A stretch of DNA of 64,000 nt from Diphasiastrum complanatum (GCA_029204225.1 CM055111.1:27315540-27379539); one strand, 5' to 3'; positions 1-12,141 are shown, numbered from the stretch's first letter. A program made the numbers and translations. Notes: a model not told the origin generated them from the sequence alone.

Positions 1-1871
1 GTAGGGTTATACTGATACAACTGATAATAAATTTCTCAACCAAAACGTTTCTTTAATGGATTGAGAAGCAGCAATGTATTCTGCTATTGTAGATGAAAGA
101 GCGATAGAGGTTTGCTTACAACTGTTCCATGAGATAGGACCGTCATTGAAGAAGAATGTATCTAGATGTGGACTTACGATTGTCTACATCTCCTCCCCAA
201 CTTGCATCAGAATATCCACTGAGCTGATGAAGATTGTTATTGCTGACTTCTCCATAGTAGATGCACTGGTCCATGGTAGCTCGAATATACCTCATGACTC
301 TTATGAGAGCCTTCCAATGGGTAATGCCAAGATTAGCCATATATTGGCTGAGTGAGCTTATTGCAAAAGAAATGTCAGGGCTTGTACAGACCATTGTGTA
401 TATGAGAGATCCAAGTATCGATCAATAAGGATACTCTCTCATCTACTCCTCTTCCTGCTTGGTCTGGGGACATTGGTCCTTTGACAAGCGCATGCCTGGA
501 TCCATCGATGAGTGAGCTAATTTACAATTCATTAGATTGTATCTGTTAAGAACATTGTGAAGATACCTTTGTTGAGTGATATAGATGAGTCATCTCACTC
601 TGTCTCTATGGATCTGTATGCCCAAATAGAAGTGAGCTTCACCCAGATTAGTCATGTCGAACTCAGAAAACAGCATTTGCTTACAATCCTTGACCAAATT
701 GGTATTGTTGCTGAAAAGCAACGTATCATCCACATATAAGGTGATGATAATGAAGGATTTCTACACTGACTTGGAATAGACGTTGCAATTAACAGTGCTT
801 GGTTTGAAATCTTGTTCAATGATAAATGTGTTAATCCTCTGAAACCAAGCTCTGGCAGACTGTTTCAAGCCGTAAAGTGCCTTATGGAGTTTACAGACAT
901 GATTTTTCATACCTTTCAGAATCATGTAGATATCTTCTTGTATAACTCCATTCAGATAAGTTGTTTGCACATCAAGTTGATGTACTTCGAGGTGCTACTA
1001 GTCTTGCCTTCCTTCGATCAATTGCTCTATTGGCATTGTATTTGATCTTGAAGATCCATTTGCAATCAGTGATATTGTAGCCAATAGGAGCTTCGACTAG
1101 TGACCATGTCTAGTTCTTGATCAAAGAGGAATATTTTCTATCCATAGCTTCTCTCCAGAGATCAGAGTCTGGTTGGCTAAGTGCCTCTTCGATTGTTGTT
1201 GGTTCCTGTATCAAGAGACATGCAGACTCAGGAGTATACCTTGTGGGCTGTGTGTGCACTCGGCTTGATCTTCTGGGAGGATTCGACTGATGAACACTCC
1301 TGGGACTTGTTGCTGGGTAGCAGCAACGTCTTCGTTTGATTCATTGTCAAATAGTGGGTCGACAATGGACACGTCTGAGCCCGAATCTCTGATTGTCGTG
1401 TCAATGGCAGGTGATGAAGGTCCTCCTGGAACAATATCCTTGTCTTTGATGTCCATGAACTGATCCTCAATAAAGACTGTATCTCGGTTGTACAAGACTT
1501 GCTGGATATCGGGATCATACAGCTTATATGTATTATCAGATGAAGTATATCCAATCAAGATGGTCTTGAGACCTTGGAAGTCAAATTTCTTCCTCGTGTC
1601 TTTCGAGATCTGCGTGCAGACGACGCATCTGAACACTCTTAGGTTCTTCACAGAAGGCTTAACCCTGTCCACACCTCATGGTGTGTCTTGCCTGAGAGGG
1701 CATTGGTTGAACATCTATTCTGGATGTAAGCTGTAGTGGAGATAGCTTCGGCCAAAAGCTCTTGGGAAGCGATGCATGTGCCAGCATACATTTAGCTGAT
1801 TCAACCAGTGTTGGCTGATTCTGACGAATCCCCAAGATACTCGGATTGAGCAATTCAAGAGCACCTCTCAC
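1..1871 (-). pseudogene. Copia (Ty1) pol remnant: integrase C-terminus, RT, RNase H
   Basis: Broken minus-strand copia polyprotein, read from 1871 down to the window edge. At 1871-1659 the frame matches the end of the integrase core (ESAKCMLAHASLPKSFW, then remnants of NALSGKTPHEVW). At 1672-1211 comes the integrase C-terminal stretch (LRVFRC, ILIGYTSSDNTYKLYDP). RT follows at 970-761 (QTTYLNGVIQEDIYM, then ALYGLKQSARAWF), and the RNase H side at 394-143 (YSDASWGGDVDNRKST, where retroelements usually have a SDADWAGD-type block). The pieces are in different frames with stops between them, so this is an inactive copy. The upstream gag, protease and catalytic DDE residues are absent: the copy is 5'-truncated near 1870. 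It continues past position 1. Confidence 0.85.
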
Positions 1872-2688
1872 CTTAGACCGAGGAGGTCTCTGAGAAGACG
1901 AGACTAACGAAGATTGAGAGCCGAGTATGAGAGCCGAGAAATGCTAGTTAGGAATGGCAAGCAAGAATTGTGTAAGCCTCGTGGTGAATCCCGGAAGATG
2001 GAATGACCATGTGGGAACTAGTATTTCTAAGCAAATGTAATAAATGCAAGTAGACTCCTCTTAAAGAAAGTAGAGTGAGCCACCTTTTGATGGTGACCTC
2101 TAGTGGAGAGCATTATTCCACTTGTAATTTGTGAAATGTGAAAATTCCACTAGGATGCCACCTAAGGAGCTCTCTTGCTTATTTAAGAGACTCCCTCTTT
2201 GTGAAGAGGAGCTTTTTGCATTGTATCTACTCCATGTTTAATAAGAAGATTTCCCATGAGTTTGATGCTACACTAAGCTCCTTGATCATGATGGTTTTCT
2301 TGAGTGATGCCCCTATGATCATGCCCTTCCATTCATATTGTGTGTGGTTGTGGATTTAGAGTGGATTAGTTTTCTTGCTTTCCTAGTTGTGGATTAGATT
2401 TCATGTTTTCTTGTGGATTAATGTAGGTTGCAAGCATCCAAGAAATTTGTAGCCAATAATGTGGTATAGATCTTGCAAATTCATTTACGTTTTGGTTTTC
2501 AAGAACCAAAATGATGGAGCTTCTTGATTCTTGAATTCTTGTAGAAATTAGTTTTCTGTTTTTTATGAATGTGGCATGCTAGGCTAGTTTTTAGATCTTG
2601 CAAGTATTTAGTTTCCATTTTGCAATGATCCATTTTAGCATTCTGTTTTTAAGTGCCACAATAATGGCCAACCGTGTTTCAAGAAGAG
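1872..2688. other. No gene seen
   Basis: AT-rich stretch with only short incidental ORFs. The edge at about 1870 is the truncation point of the neighbouring copia remnant. No LTR ends, polypurine tract or splice-supported exon was found. Confidence 0.5.
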
Positions 2689-3061
2689 CTATTTTTGGGC
2701 ATTCTTCGTGTGCTTGCATGGTAGAATGATTGCAAGTGATTTCAAGAGTTCAAGAGTGTTCAAAATCTGAGTATCCATGACAGGTTGAACCATACTACAA
2801 CCCCGAGAATCTGTTGCCTGATCTGGGCATTGAACCAAATAGAAATGATCAAGAACATGCCCAGCTAACAACCAGAATGGAGGTAGCATAAGCTGTAACA
2901 AAAAACAAACAAGCAGAACCAGTAGACAAACAGATAAAATTGTCAACATTTGGCACCAGTTTCCGCTTGAACACATGCACATCTCTACTCCATCCATGTT
3001 CCAGCGTTCTTCCATGATCCGCTCCATAAACAACATCATCCATATCTGGATCTGCCATCAT
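2689..3061 (-). CDS. Hypothetical exon-like ORFs, unrecognised
   Basis: Two overlapping minus-strand frames. The better one (3061-2849) starts MMADPDMDDVVYGADHGR and ends in a hydrophobic stretch (CLFFVTAYATSILVV) that could be a membrane segment. No family is recognised and no neighbouring exon with matching splice sites was found. It could be a captured host-gene fragment or chance coding. Confidence 0.2.
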
Positions 3062-3179
3062 CTGCAGTCTGACACTTACAGTCTGCCATGTTCTAGAATA
3101 GCATCATTACAGGGCCGTTCTTGGACAATATCATCCTAACTCTACGATTGTGTGCTTACTACTGTGTTACATCTTAACC

Positions 3180-3990
3180 GAAGGCCTCACCTCACTCTCA
3201 ACCAGAGACCTCAGTAAAATCTAAACCGGAGACCTCAATAAACTCTCAACCAGAGGCCTGTGTTCGAAGGCCTCACCTCACTCTCAACCAGAGACCTCAG
3301 TAAAATCTCAACCGAAGACCTCAATAAACTCTCAACCGGAGGCCCATGTTAAATCTCAACCGAAGTGTTTTTCTGGAATCTCGACCGAAGCATTTTTCTG
3401 GAATCTTGACTGAAGTGTGTTTCTGGAATCTCGACCGAAGTATTTTTTTGGAATCTCGACCGAAGCATTTTTCTGGGATCTCGACCGGAGCCAAAGTGTC
3501 CGCTGAAATCTCGACCGAAGCATTTTTCTAGAATCTCGACCGAAGTGTTTTTCTGGAATCTCAACCAAAGCATTTTTCTGGAATCTCGATCGAAGTGTTT
3601 TTCTGGAATCTCGACCGAAGCATTTTTCTGGGATCTCGACCGAAGCATTTTTCTGGGATCTCGACCGAAGCATTTCTCTGGAATCTCGACCGAAGTGTTT
3701 TTCTGGGATCTCGACCGGAGCCGAAGTGTCCGCTAAAATCTCGACCGAAGTGTCCACTGTAATCTCGACTGAAGTGCTTGCTGAAATCTCGACCGGAGCC
3801 AAAGTGCCCACTGAGATCTCGACCGAAGCTGAAGTGCCCGTTCAGATCTCGATCGGAGCTGAAGTGCCTGCTCAAATCTGGACCGGAGCCGAAGGCAGCG
3901 ATCAAATCTCGACCGGAGGGACTCGAGCAGATCTCAACTGAAGCAATCAGGTCAAAGCTTGATCGGAGCAATTAACACCCATCTCGACCG
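3180..3990. repeat. Tandem minisatellite, 25-bp core unit
   Basis: From about 3345 to 3990 a 25-bp unit (core TCTCGACCGAAG plus TTTTTCTGGAA) is repeated more than 20 times with point changes. Towards 3700-3990 the units become more diverged and GC-richer (GACCGGAGCCGAAGTG). Immediately upstream (3180-3345) a related array alternates CTCAACCAGAGACCTCAGTAAA-type units, including one direct duplication of about 75 bp. Because 25 is not divisible by 3 and the unit lacks stops, both strands show long repetitive ORFs here; these are by-products of the repeat, not genes. Confidence 0.9.
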
Positions 3991-4330
3991 GACCATAACT
4001 TTTGATCAACACCTCTGATTGCCATTTGGACCGAACCACCATCTCCCCAAAGCCTTAGAGACTGAAAAAAAAATATCAAAAAAAAAAAACATGAACATGA
4101 AAAAAAAATTCAAAAAAATAAAACTCATACCAATAGAAAGCCCTTTTTATATCGAATCTCCACCTTCACTTCCTTCAACACCCTAAAAAAATCCAAAAAC
4201 ACCAAAAACCCTAAAAAAAATCCAAAAACACCAAAAACCCTTAAAAAAATCAAAAAACACCAAAAACCCTAAAAAAATACTAAAACACCAAAAACACATA
4301 CCCAACACAAAAAAGACACAACAATACCCA

Positions 4331-5630
4331 ATGGCCGACAATACAGATCTTGACATTCCAGAAGATTATCCATACGAGATTAGGTCCCCTGTAGTTGAAC
4401 AAATCAGATGTCATAGGTTCTACCGAATGCGGGCCCAAATACACGAGCCATCCACAAACCAATTCGAGGGACAAGAACCTGATAGAGCTAAGTCTTCATG
4501 AGCACAAGCCTATTCTTATGGTGCTGACCCCTCCCAAGCCAGAACCAATCTTAATGGTGCTTCTGCTACCCACGGTGCTCATTTTGAAAGACGTACACCC
4601 AAGCTAGATCTACCAAAGTTTGACGGTAGTTTGGACCCTCGAAGATTTTTGCAAATTATTGAGAATGCATGTGATGTGTATGGCGAAACATCTCCCGATG
4701 CTATGGTCCAACTATTTTCGATGACCATGATCGCTAAAGCACGTGATTGGTTTTTCAACCTTGATCGTGAAGATAAGACAGACTGGTCAATCTTAAAAGA
4801 GTCCTTTATCAAGCGTTTTAAGCCCTTTCGCTTGATCGAGAGTCCTTTTGTCAAATTGAGTAACATCAACATGGCAAAGGATGAACGTGTATGAGAATAT
4901 ATCGAGCGTTTCAAATGCCTCAAAAGTCAAGTACAAGAACAACCCTCCGAACAGATGCTCATCATCTGGTTTTTAGTCAGCCTTCCAAGATGGATTAGAC
5001 ACGAGCTTAAATCCAAGAATATGTGAGCCTCAAATTAGCTATGTCTGATGCCATCAAGGAAGAACACGAAGGATCAGATGTTGACGAATCCAGGGAAAGA
5101 AGAGCACCACGTGCTCGTGTCCATGAGTCAAAGCCGATCGAGGACTCCTGAGATCAACTTTGGAAATCACAGCTGGAGTTGCTTAATAAGCAACACCAAC
5201 TTCAAATGGAGAAACTCACCAATGAGTTTCAAACTACCCTGAAGTCTATCCAAAGCAATATGTCTGGTCAGTCAAACCTTGCACATGTACCTTATAGACG
5301 AAAAACAATATGGTGCCCACACTGTCGGGCTATGCATCTTGTTAATGCTTGTCCTTCATATCGACTTATCCAAGCACATACAGTTCAACAATATGAAGAA
5401 CATCCATCACAATCTGGAAATTCTTTGCCTTATCATGAATATCCATCTGAAAGTCCACAACCATTAGCCATACAAGATGGCTATGCTGTTATACAAGGGC
5501 CATTGCACACCCCTGTATTAGAAAACACAGTTTCAAAGACTGTCCAAAACAACCAACTAAGATTCTACCTGCCCGTCACGTTAGTTATGAATCACAATAG
5601 GATCTTCACGACAACAACACGAGCACCATA
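4331..5630 (+). pseudogene. Ty3/gypsy gag, decayed
   Basis: The frame opens at an ATG at 4331 (MADNTDLDIPEDYPYEIR) but is broken by stops near 4500 and 4892 and by frame changes. It contains the retrotransposon gag core: LDLPKFDGSLDPRRFLQI, then ARDWFFNLD and WSILKESFIKRFKP, followed after a stop by EYIERFKCLKSQV. A Cys-His knuckle-like block (WCPHCRAMHLVNACP) lies at about 5310-5360. It resembles the gag at 17.3 kb (LDLPKYNGLSDP, AQDWYYNQDE), so both belong to one broad gypsy group. The 290 bp upstream (4040-4330) is very A-rich with CAAAAACCCTAAA-type repeats. No protease or RT follows. Confidence 0.75.
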
Positions 5631-5639
5631 GGAACCAAT

Positions 5640-7110
5640 AGTTAAACCTGCTGCTCAATCAAGAAGTTTCTTGTAAACTTCTACATCACCGTCCAATACA
5701 CCAGCTCCATAATGCAAAAGACACTAATATGAAATGAGTCCTTGTCAAAAAAAAAGCGAAACCAATATTTCGTCATCTGCTACAATGTCCAACCAAGAGC
5801 AATCTCCACAGGGAATTGACAGTCTTTCTCCCCTTCTACAACCTCAAATCTATTTGTATTTCCACATGCTGATAAGATTTCCAATGTGCCAATCCACAAT
5901 AAATCTAGGATTCAAAAATCCATATAGAGATTTGGTTCTGAATCTCTTGTTCAGAGAGGTCCTCAGGACATAGTACCTCAACCATACCTGCATCTCAAGC
6001 TATATCTTACAACATCTGCTATCAATGATGGTAGATTTAGTGTAACCAACCCTGTCTTGTTTTGACAAGGGCATGTCAGAGTAAGTCACATTACTCTACA
6101 GAACAGCTGAAATATTGCAATTATCAAGGTACATTATCAATGTTGATGAATGCAAGTTTTGTTCAACAAGTGCTATACAGTTCTCATTCTCTGTAACATT
6201 TGTTTATTTCCTTGTTTCTCTTCACCTATTTTGTGTGATTGATTTTTGCATGAGGAATAGCTACTGCACGAGAGTCTTCTATAGAGCATCTCCAAAACAC
6301 ATTTTCATTCATCTATCCATCTTCAGATTCCCTTGTACAACAGTTTAGGATTTTTGAGACATATGAAAAATCCATGTCAACTTAGAGTTGATTCCTGCAT
6401 CTCATTGTCATATTATTCTTTGAGTCAACTACAGCAAGATCAAAACAAATTTAGTTAAAATTTGTTCAATCTTTAGTCCAGTCGCATATTCAACGAGTTT
6501 CCATTAGAGGAGTTCTCAATATCAAAAAGACCCTTTAAGGAATGCCATGTAGGATATAGAAAAATATAAAAATAAAAAAAACAATATTGTTTATTTGCTT
6601 GCCCACACCACTCCCAAGGCCTCCCCAACTCCCAATGATCTAATCACAGTGTCTATAGTCACAGTTAAGAACTATTAACAGTTTGCAGTATAACTTGACT
6701 AAATTCAAAAATATTCCCTCCATTGGTTACGAAAAGAACAATATTTTCACTGGATCTAGAATATGACTGCCATCCCTAAATTCGAATCAGGAAAAATTGC
6801 AAAATGTTTACATATGCATTCCTTCCACGAGAATGGAAATATGAGTGCTACCTATTGGAATGAAAAAATGAGCAGCATTTCCAAATTTGAATCAAGCATA
6901 CAGGCATGGAGATTGGATTGATCGTACATAGTATATAATATAATCAAAGATGAGTATTTTGTTTTGCTTCATAGAATCTGGTCATAGTACTTTGATGCAG
7001 CTGATTACTCTATTATTTTTTTTATGATGACATTATATCATTTACATGTGGATATCCCTATTGATTTGGCACCTTTGCAGAGAAGAGGAGGCAAAGGAAT
7101 TCAAATATCT
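5640..7110. other. No gene seen
   Basis: AT-rich DNA with short ORFs only (for example 6115-6348, hydrophobic and without family resemblance). It separates the gypsy gag remnant from the transposase-like gene. No terminal inverted repeat matching the motif array at 11.3-12.1 kb was recognised here. Confidence 0.5.
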
Positions 7111-7118
7111 GCTGAGGA

Positions 7119-9668
7119 TTGTTCTCGTTACAGGGCAAAAAGAAAAAAAAAAAACTTGGATTTATGGATAGATGGAACATTATATCCACAAGATCCAAGC
7201 ACTTTGACACATCCCACATTCTCTTCAATAACTCATTTAGTTACATGGATATGCATAGTGGATTACTAGGATATTGTGAAAGATTGCAGAACCATGGAAA
7301 ACAACTTTATATGAATAAAGTTCACTTTTTAAAAGGTGAGTTAATTCGGATATCCTCTTATTGTCAGAATAGAGATTGTCATCTCCAAAAGACGTTAAAA
7401 AAAAATGAACAACTTAAAAAAAATAATGAATCATTACAGAAGATAACAATCAATATCAAATCAGAACTAGAGCAAATGCAATCAATCTTGCAATCTATTC
7501 GTATTGAAAACTTACAATTATTGAAGGATGTGGATTTGGCAAAGAAAAAAGCTGAAAGTAAGAAGCGAAAGTGACAAAGTTGCAAGGATATTCAAACGCT
7601 TTCAAAAGGAGGTTATCGAAATAGAAGGATCCGTGCATTCAAGTAAGCATATTCTGATTTTTGTAAGCTTTTCGCTGACATTTGGATTTAATTTCAGCTA
7701 TGGTGATATTCTGTTAACTATCTATTTTTTTTTGCATATCTGCATTAGTAGCTCCTCGGAATATTAAAGACAATGCTTCACTAGGAATGTCATTGAGCAC
7801 AATATTGACTTGCAAATCCACTGAGCGTATCATGATGAACAATAGGATTTCAAATGTAAAGTGTAAAATAGCAGAGTCTTTGATGGTGGACATTCAAAGA
7901 AATTTAGATAAGACTATAGTTCAGGGTGCTTGTGATTTTGCAGGTATTAGCAGGGAAGCATATGCAACAATATTTAAACTAATTAGAGAAGCTTTTAAGC
8001 AAGTTCAAATTAGAAAAGTCCCAATCCCTAGGACATATCACTTGAAGAAAGAGAGGGATACATTAAACATAGGTATGCATAAGATCACTGGAACTCCATT
8101 TCATATTGAGGAGGTGTATGAAACTGATGGAAGATCGATATTCTATAATTCATCAAACAATTTATTTGTTGATCTAAATTACTTGCTGAGATACATCATC
8201 ACATTCTATGATATAGCCTATGAAAAATTGAATGGCAAAATAATCATAGTACTTAAGTTAGATGAGTCAGAAATTGTGAAAGGGCAGAAGATGAAGAGGG
8301 TTAGTATAACTCTCATGAATGGTGCTCTATCACAAACAAACAACCAAGAAGATTTCAGATTCAGTGTCCAATCAGAAAATGATATATGGTGGTTGGCAGT
8401 GTTTTAGGTAACTAGCCTCATTATTACATTACATTCATTGAATAGTATTAATACATTGTAAATTAAGTCTGATTAATTCTTTGGACAGGTGCTGAAAGAG
8501 GATCATGATATATTGTCATGGATATTCTCAAGGACATCTTATCCTAAGATCATCAAGGACCATATGGATGGAGGACTTCTCAATGTTCCAGGAGTTGGAG
8601 ACTTCAATGTTGAATGGCACTTAGTAGGTGATTTGAGAATATTGAAATGTCTGTATAATGTCTCTCACGGTGCTACATCAAAACACCCTTGTTTGTATTG
8701 CATGAAAATGGCAAAAGATGTAACTAGGAGTACAAGAATTACTAGAGAATATGCAGATCCAAAGTGGAAGCCTGTGCTGCCTATCCCCTTCAAAAATGTG
8801 CATGTTTGCACTCTTTATGCAGAAGTTAGATTAATAGAAAAGATCATTTGTCTTCATATAGTTTTTGCTTGGAATACTAAGCCAGCATCATTAGCAAAGG
8901 AAGCGCTCTCTCGATTAGAAGATGTTTTATCAAAAGCAGGACTCCATAAAGGACATGTCAAAATTCAAAAAGATGAAAAGCTTTCAGAAAAGAATAAGAA
9001 CATGCCAACTAAGCCAAGCATAGGAGGAGCAAAAGCACGTCGTTTTCTATCAAATCATACTAGTAAGGCTTCTAATATTCAACACTCAGTCTGGATAGAT
9101 ATTATTGCTGCCACTCAAGACTTTGAGAAAGACGGCAAAACCAGAGTACTAAAAGTTGATGTATGGAAAAAGCTTGATAGTATGATTGCTATTTTAAGAA
9201 AAGAAAAATACTCTGATAATGATAAGAAAGTTGTACAAAGGACTTGTGTCGAGTTTGTTAATGCAATATCAAAAGCATGGGGAGAAGATCACATCACTCA
9301 TTAAATGGTTAGTATAAAATTTTTAGAATGCTTTCAAATTTTCATATATATTAGATCCAAACATAAGACTAACATTATGATTTTGACATATGTAGCACAT
9401 ACTAAGAGATCATATAGCATTTTCTGCAAATACACATGGAAGCTTGAGTGTATGGTCATCACAAGGGATGGAGAAGTCACATTGGCAAGCACGAGCAGCA
9501 TTTCATCGAAATACACAACATGGAGGAACCAATGAAAAACGAAATCACATTTGTCAATTGTTTCAGTGGTTCTACCATAGAGTTCAAATTCGACATATAA
9601 CAAAGTCCACACAACACAACAAGTTTAGAAAAACATGCAAGTTCATACAGGAAGAGAAAATTAGATGA
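7119..9668 (+). pseudogene. Transposase-like gene of an uncharacterised eukaryotic family, four exons, decayed
   Basis: Four exon-like blocks can be joined. Exon 1 (about 7119-7640) is Lys/Glu-rich coiled coil with a frameshift near 7560 and a GTAAGC donor. Exon 2 (7749-8407) has GACDFAGISREAY and LDESEIVKGQKMKR. Exon 3 (8489-9307) has VEWHLVGDLRILKCL followed by SKHPCLYC. Exon 4 (9396-9668) has HILRDHIAFSANTHG and WSSQGMEKSHWQARAAF, then stop. The order 'LD..., GDLK-like, PC-x-x-C, LH, QG-x-EK' recalls long uncharacterised proteins of animal and plant mobile elements that probably have an RNase-H fold; I cannot name the family. TAG at 8405-8407 stands at the exon 2 end where CAG (Gln) would fit, and TAA at 9302-9304 interrupts THY-x-H, so the copy looks inactive. 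Confidence 0.55.
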
Positions 9669-9802
9669 TTGATGAGTAGAAAATCATCATTGTCATCAAA
9701 TCATGACATGTTCATAATTGCTTTGCAAATTCATTGAACAAGAGAGGAGAAATACCCTATGTAAATGTATTGATTGTATTATACCAAAATACAAAGTGTC
9801 AA

Positions 9803-11307
9803 CTATTCATCATCAGATCTTGTATCAAATTCTATGGCAGTATTGTCATGAGGAAATTCTCTGCTAGCGTATGCATCTAATAGATGTGCATTATCCTTAT
9901 TTCCACTAAGCTCAATATAAGTGGAATACAATGAATAATGGGAGCCCTTTAAAGAAACATTCCCATCAGTGAAGCCTAAAATGTTCAAAACATAAGATCT
10001 TTTGACAAAAATGATCTTATTCGTCTTAACAAATTTATGTCTACCTAGGTAAAATGATAAAGCTTTAACTGCCATTATAAGACTCTCCCCGACTGGGCTC
10101 AGTTTGGAATGAGCAATACAGATCTCATTCTTCAAGAAATGCCTAAGATAGTGGCCCAGTCCACTGTCCCTCTGGAACGAGGATGCGTGTTGTCTGAAAC
10201 CACCTCGTCTCGCAGCAAAATCATCTATTATGAGAGCATCCTGCAATAGGAAATATGTTTGCAAAACACATTCAGTGATTGAAAACATTCAAATGCAAGA
10301 AAGATTAAACACTTACACATTCTTCACCATCATCTCAGGATGATCAATATAATGACCATGTACTGAAGTGGAATCATCAGTGAAATGCATTAACGATGGA
10401 TGAGGGAAGCCATCTGGGATTGAAATGCCATGAATTCTTCATCGGATGGTTTGCCTCGCCCATCCTCAGCTGTATTTGATAAAGTCTTATTCATACATTC
10501 TTCACCGGTCATAAGTCCCTCCTCATCATCAAAATCAATACCAGCAACAAGGTCATCTGTTTCAAAATCTACAAAGTCGGAGAATTCGGAAATTGTGTCG
10601 GATAATAAACATAGAACCTCGTCTTCATGATAGTCAAAAAATTTACATAAATCAGCAGTAGTAAAATATACATCGTCATTAATATAATATACAGACAAAT
10701 TGAAAAGACATTTCGACTCCTCCATAGATTTGGATTCATCATCAGATGTATTTTGGCCAATGAAAGAATCCCGGAGAACATCAGTATTTACATCAATAAA
10801 GTCACTTTCCTTATCAGGAGTGTCAATAAGAAAGTGACTGATATCCTTAATAGCTGACTGAACAGAGGATGGTGCAAAAGGAGGGTCAGCAACAGAAACT
10901 TCATCATCATCTGGGATCTGAACTAACAAGAAAAGTACGAAACCACTCTGAAATTCAACCAATTGACATTTCTTGTTGCAATACGGATACATTGAACTGC
11001 TTTTGAAAAGATCAAACAATTTGGTGAACATTCTATCCAGTCTATGTCTGAAAGCTGGGAAGAAATGAACAAGATCAGTATAATGCATGTACTGGAGTGA
11101 GCCTATGGAGGAAACATGCTTACTAAGTATATCTCTGAATCTGACATAGTGGTCATAAAATACATCAGAATTTGGTTGTGCAGTCTTGAAAACATGTAGA
11201 TATGGCCTAAATAGAATGTGGAAATAGTCTAGGTTTTCAGTAATCCCAAATTCACTAAGAAATGAACTCAAGCCTGAATCTCGTGAGGATGATGAGGACA
11301 AGGCCAT
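9803..11307 (-). CDS. Intact three-exon gene of unknown function, 464 codons, acidic centre
   Basis: Three exons with consistent phases: 11307-10395, 10362-10319 and 10240-9803 (minus strand). The introns are about 32 bp (GTTAAT to CAG, unusually short and the weakest part of the model) and 78 bp (GTGTAA to GCAG). The joined frame has no stop until 9803. I chose the ATG at 11307 (MALSSSSSRDSGLSSF) because the upstream extension would read through a repeated intergenic motif. The first 160 residues are rich in His, Phe and Tyr (YFHILFRPYLHVF). Residues 170-300 are strongly acidic (DFVDFETDDLVAGIDFDDEE). The last third is basic to neutral (DDFAARRGGFRQHASSF). No domain is recognised. It converges on the transposase-like gene, ending 134 bp from that gene's stop, so it may be the second gene of a DNA transposon or an unrelated host gene. 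Confidence 0.5.
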
Positions 11308-11320
11308 GGCAGTAACGTGA

Positions 11321-12125
11321 ATATCGCACTTGTGCGCGAGAGAGAACTGAACCAAAACTAACTATTCAAATGGCGCACAAGAGGGATATGTACAGCAGGC
11401 AGATACTGAATATCGCACTTGTGCACGAGTAGGTACAGTTGCAAGCAAACGGAAGGCAATGAGCGAGCACAAGAGCGATATGCCGCGAATTTCGAGAACA
11501 GAAAAGGTAAAAAATTAATCGGTTTTTGTGCCATTTATACTAACTTTTTGCACGTGTGGTCAACAGACTTAGGACATGTGTCAACTTTCAATTGGACTAC
11601 AGGTGCGGGCACGTGTGAGGTGACACCAACACACGTGTGAAATGACACCTGGACATGTGTCACGTGTTCATTCATTTTCTCGACAACATGTGTCGCTCTC
11701 ACATTAGATCGTACAAATCCCACACGTGTAATGTAACAGAGTGACACATGTCGCTCTCGCATTTGTCCATACAACTCCCACGCGTGTGACAGGACGTTCT
11801 TTTGCACGTGCGAACCGCGATATAAAATCACAAACTTCAATGAATTTTTTTCACTTTTTTTAGGCTCCGCATATTGCACTTGTGCGCATCCTTCACAATT
11901 GAAATTTCTCCTATCGCCTTCCATGCGCACACGTCCGATACATCTGCCTACGTGTCACTCCATATCGCACTTGTGCGTCTTTCCTCAAAACAACTAATCA
12001 TTCTCTCTGATATTCGGCTCGCACAGGTCCGATATACCGTACATTCTGTCCGTACATATCGGTCCTCTGTGAGTTCTTTATCATCCCTCCCTGCTCATCC
12101 TGACCGTCACGCACAAGTTCGCTAT
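11321..12125. repeat. Alternating inverted 16-bp motif array between divergent genes
   Basis: Nine degenerate copies of ATATCGCACTTGTGCG or its complement. Block 1: forward 11321, reverse 11373, forward 11410, reverse 11463. Block 2: forward 11871, reverse 11924, forward 11962, reverse 12018. One more reverse copy is at 12109. Spacings within the blocks are about 52, 37, 53 and 53, 38, 56 bp, so orientation and spacing are both repeated. The core is itself palindromic (GCACTTGTGC). The array lies upstream of both the minus-strand gene starting at 11307 and the CENH3-like copy starting at 12142. It could be a bidirectional promoter with paired protein sites or a transposon subterminal repeat region. 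Confidence 0.7.
11550..11812. repeat. Cluster of ACACGTGT / ACATGTGT palindromes
   Basis: About eleven copies of CACGTGT or ACATGTGT-type sequence (starting near 11551, 11573, 11610, 11631, 11653, 11661, 11686, 11721, 11744, 11780, 11804) lie between the two motif blocks described for 11321-12125. Part of it is a tandem duplication of about 58 bp (11686-11743 and 11745-11800, each beginning ACATGT and containing CGCTCTC). CACGTG is the plant G-box core, so bZIP or bHLH binding is possible. A transposon subterminal repeat is the alternative. Confidence 0.7.
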
Positions 12126-12141
12126 CACATAGTACACGTCC

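Noticed and set aside
3346-3975. Long repetitive ORFs on both strands of the minisatellite
   Set aside because: They arise because the 25-bp unit lacks stops; there is no start context, splice support or family match.
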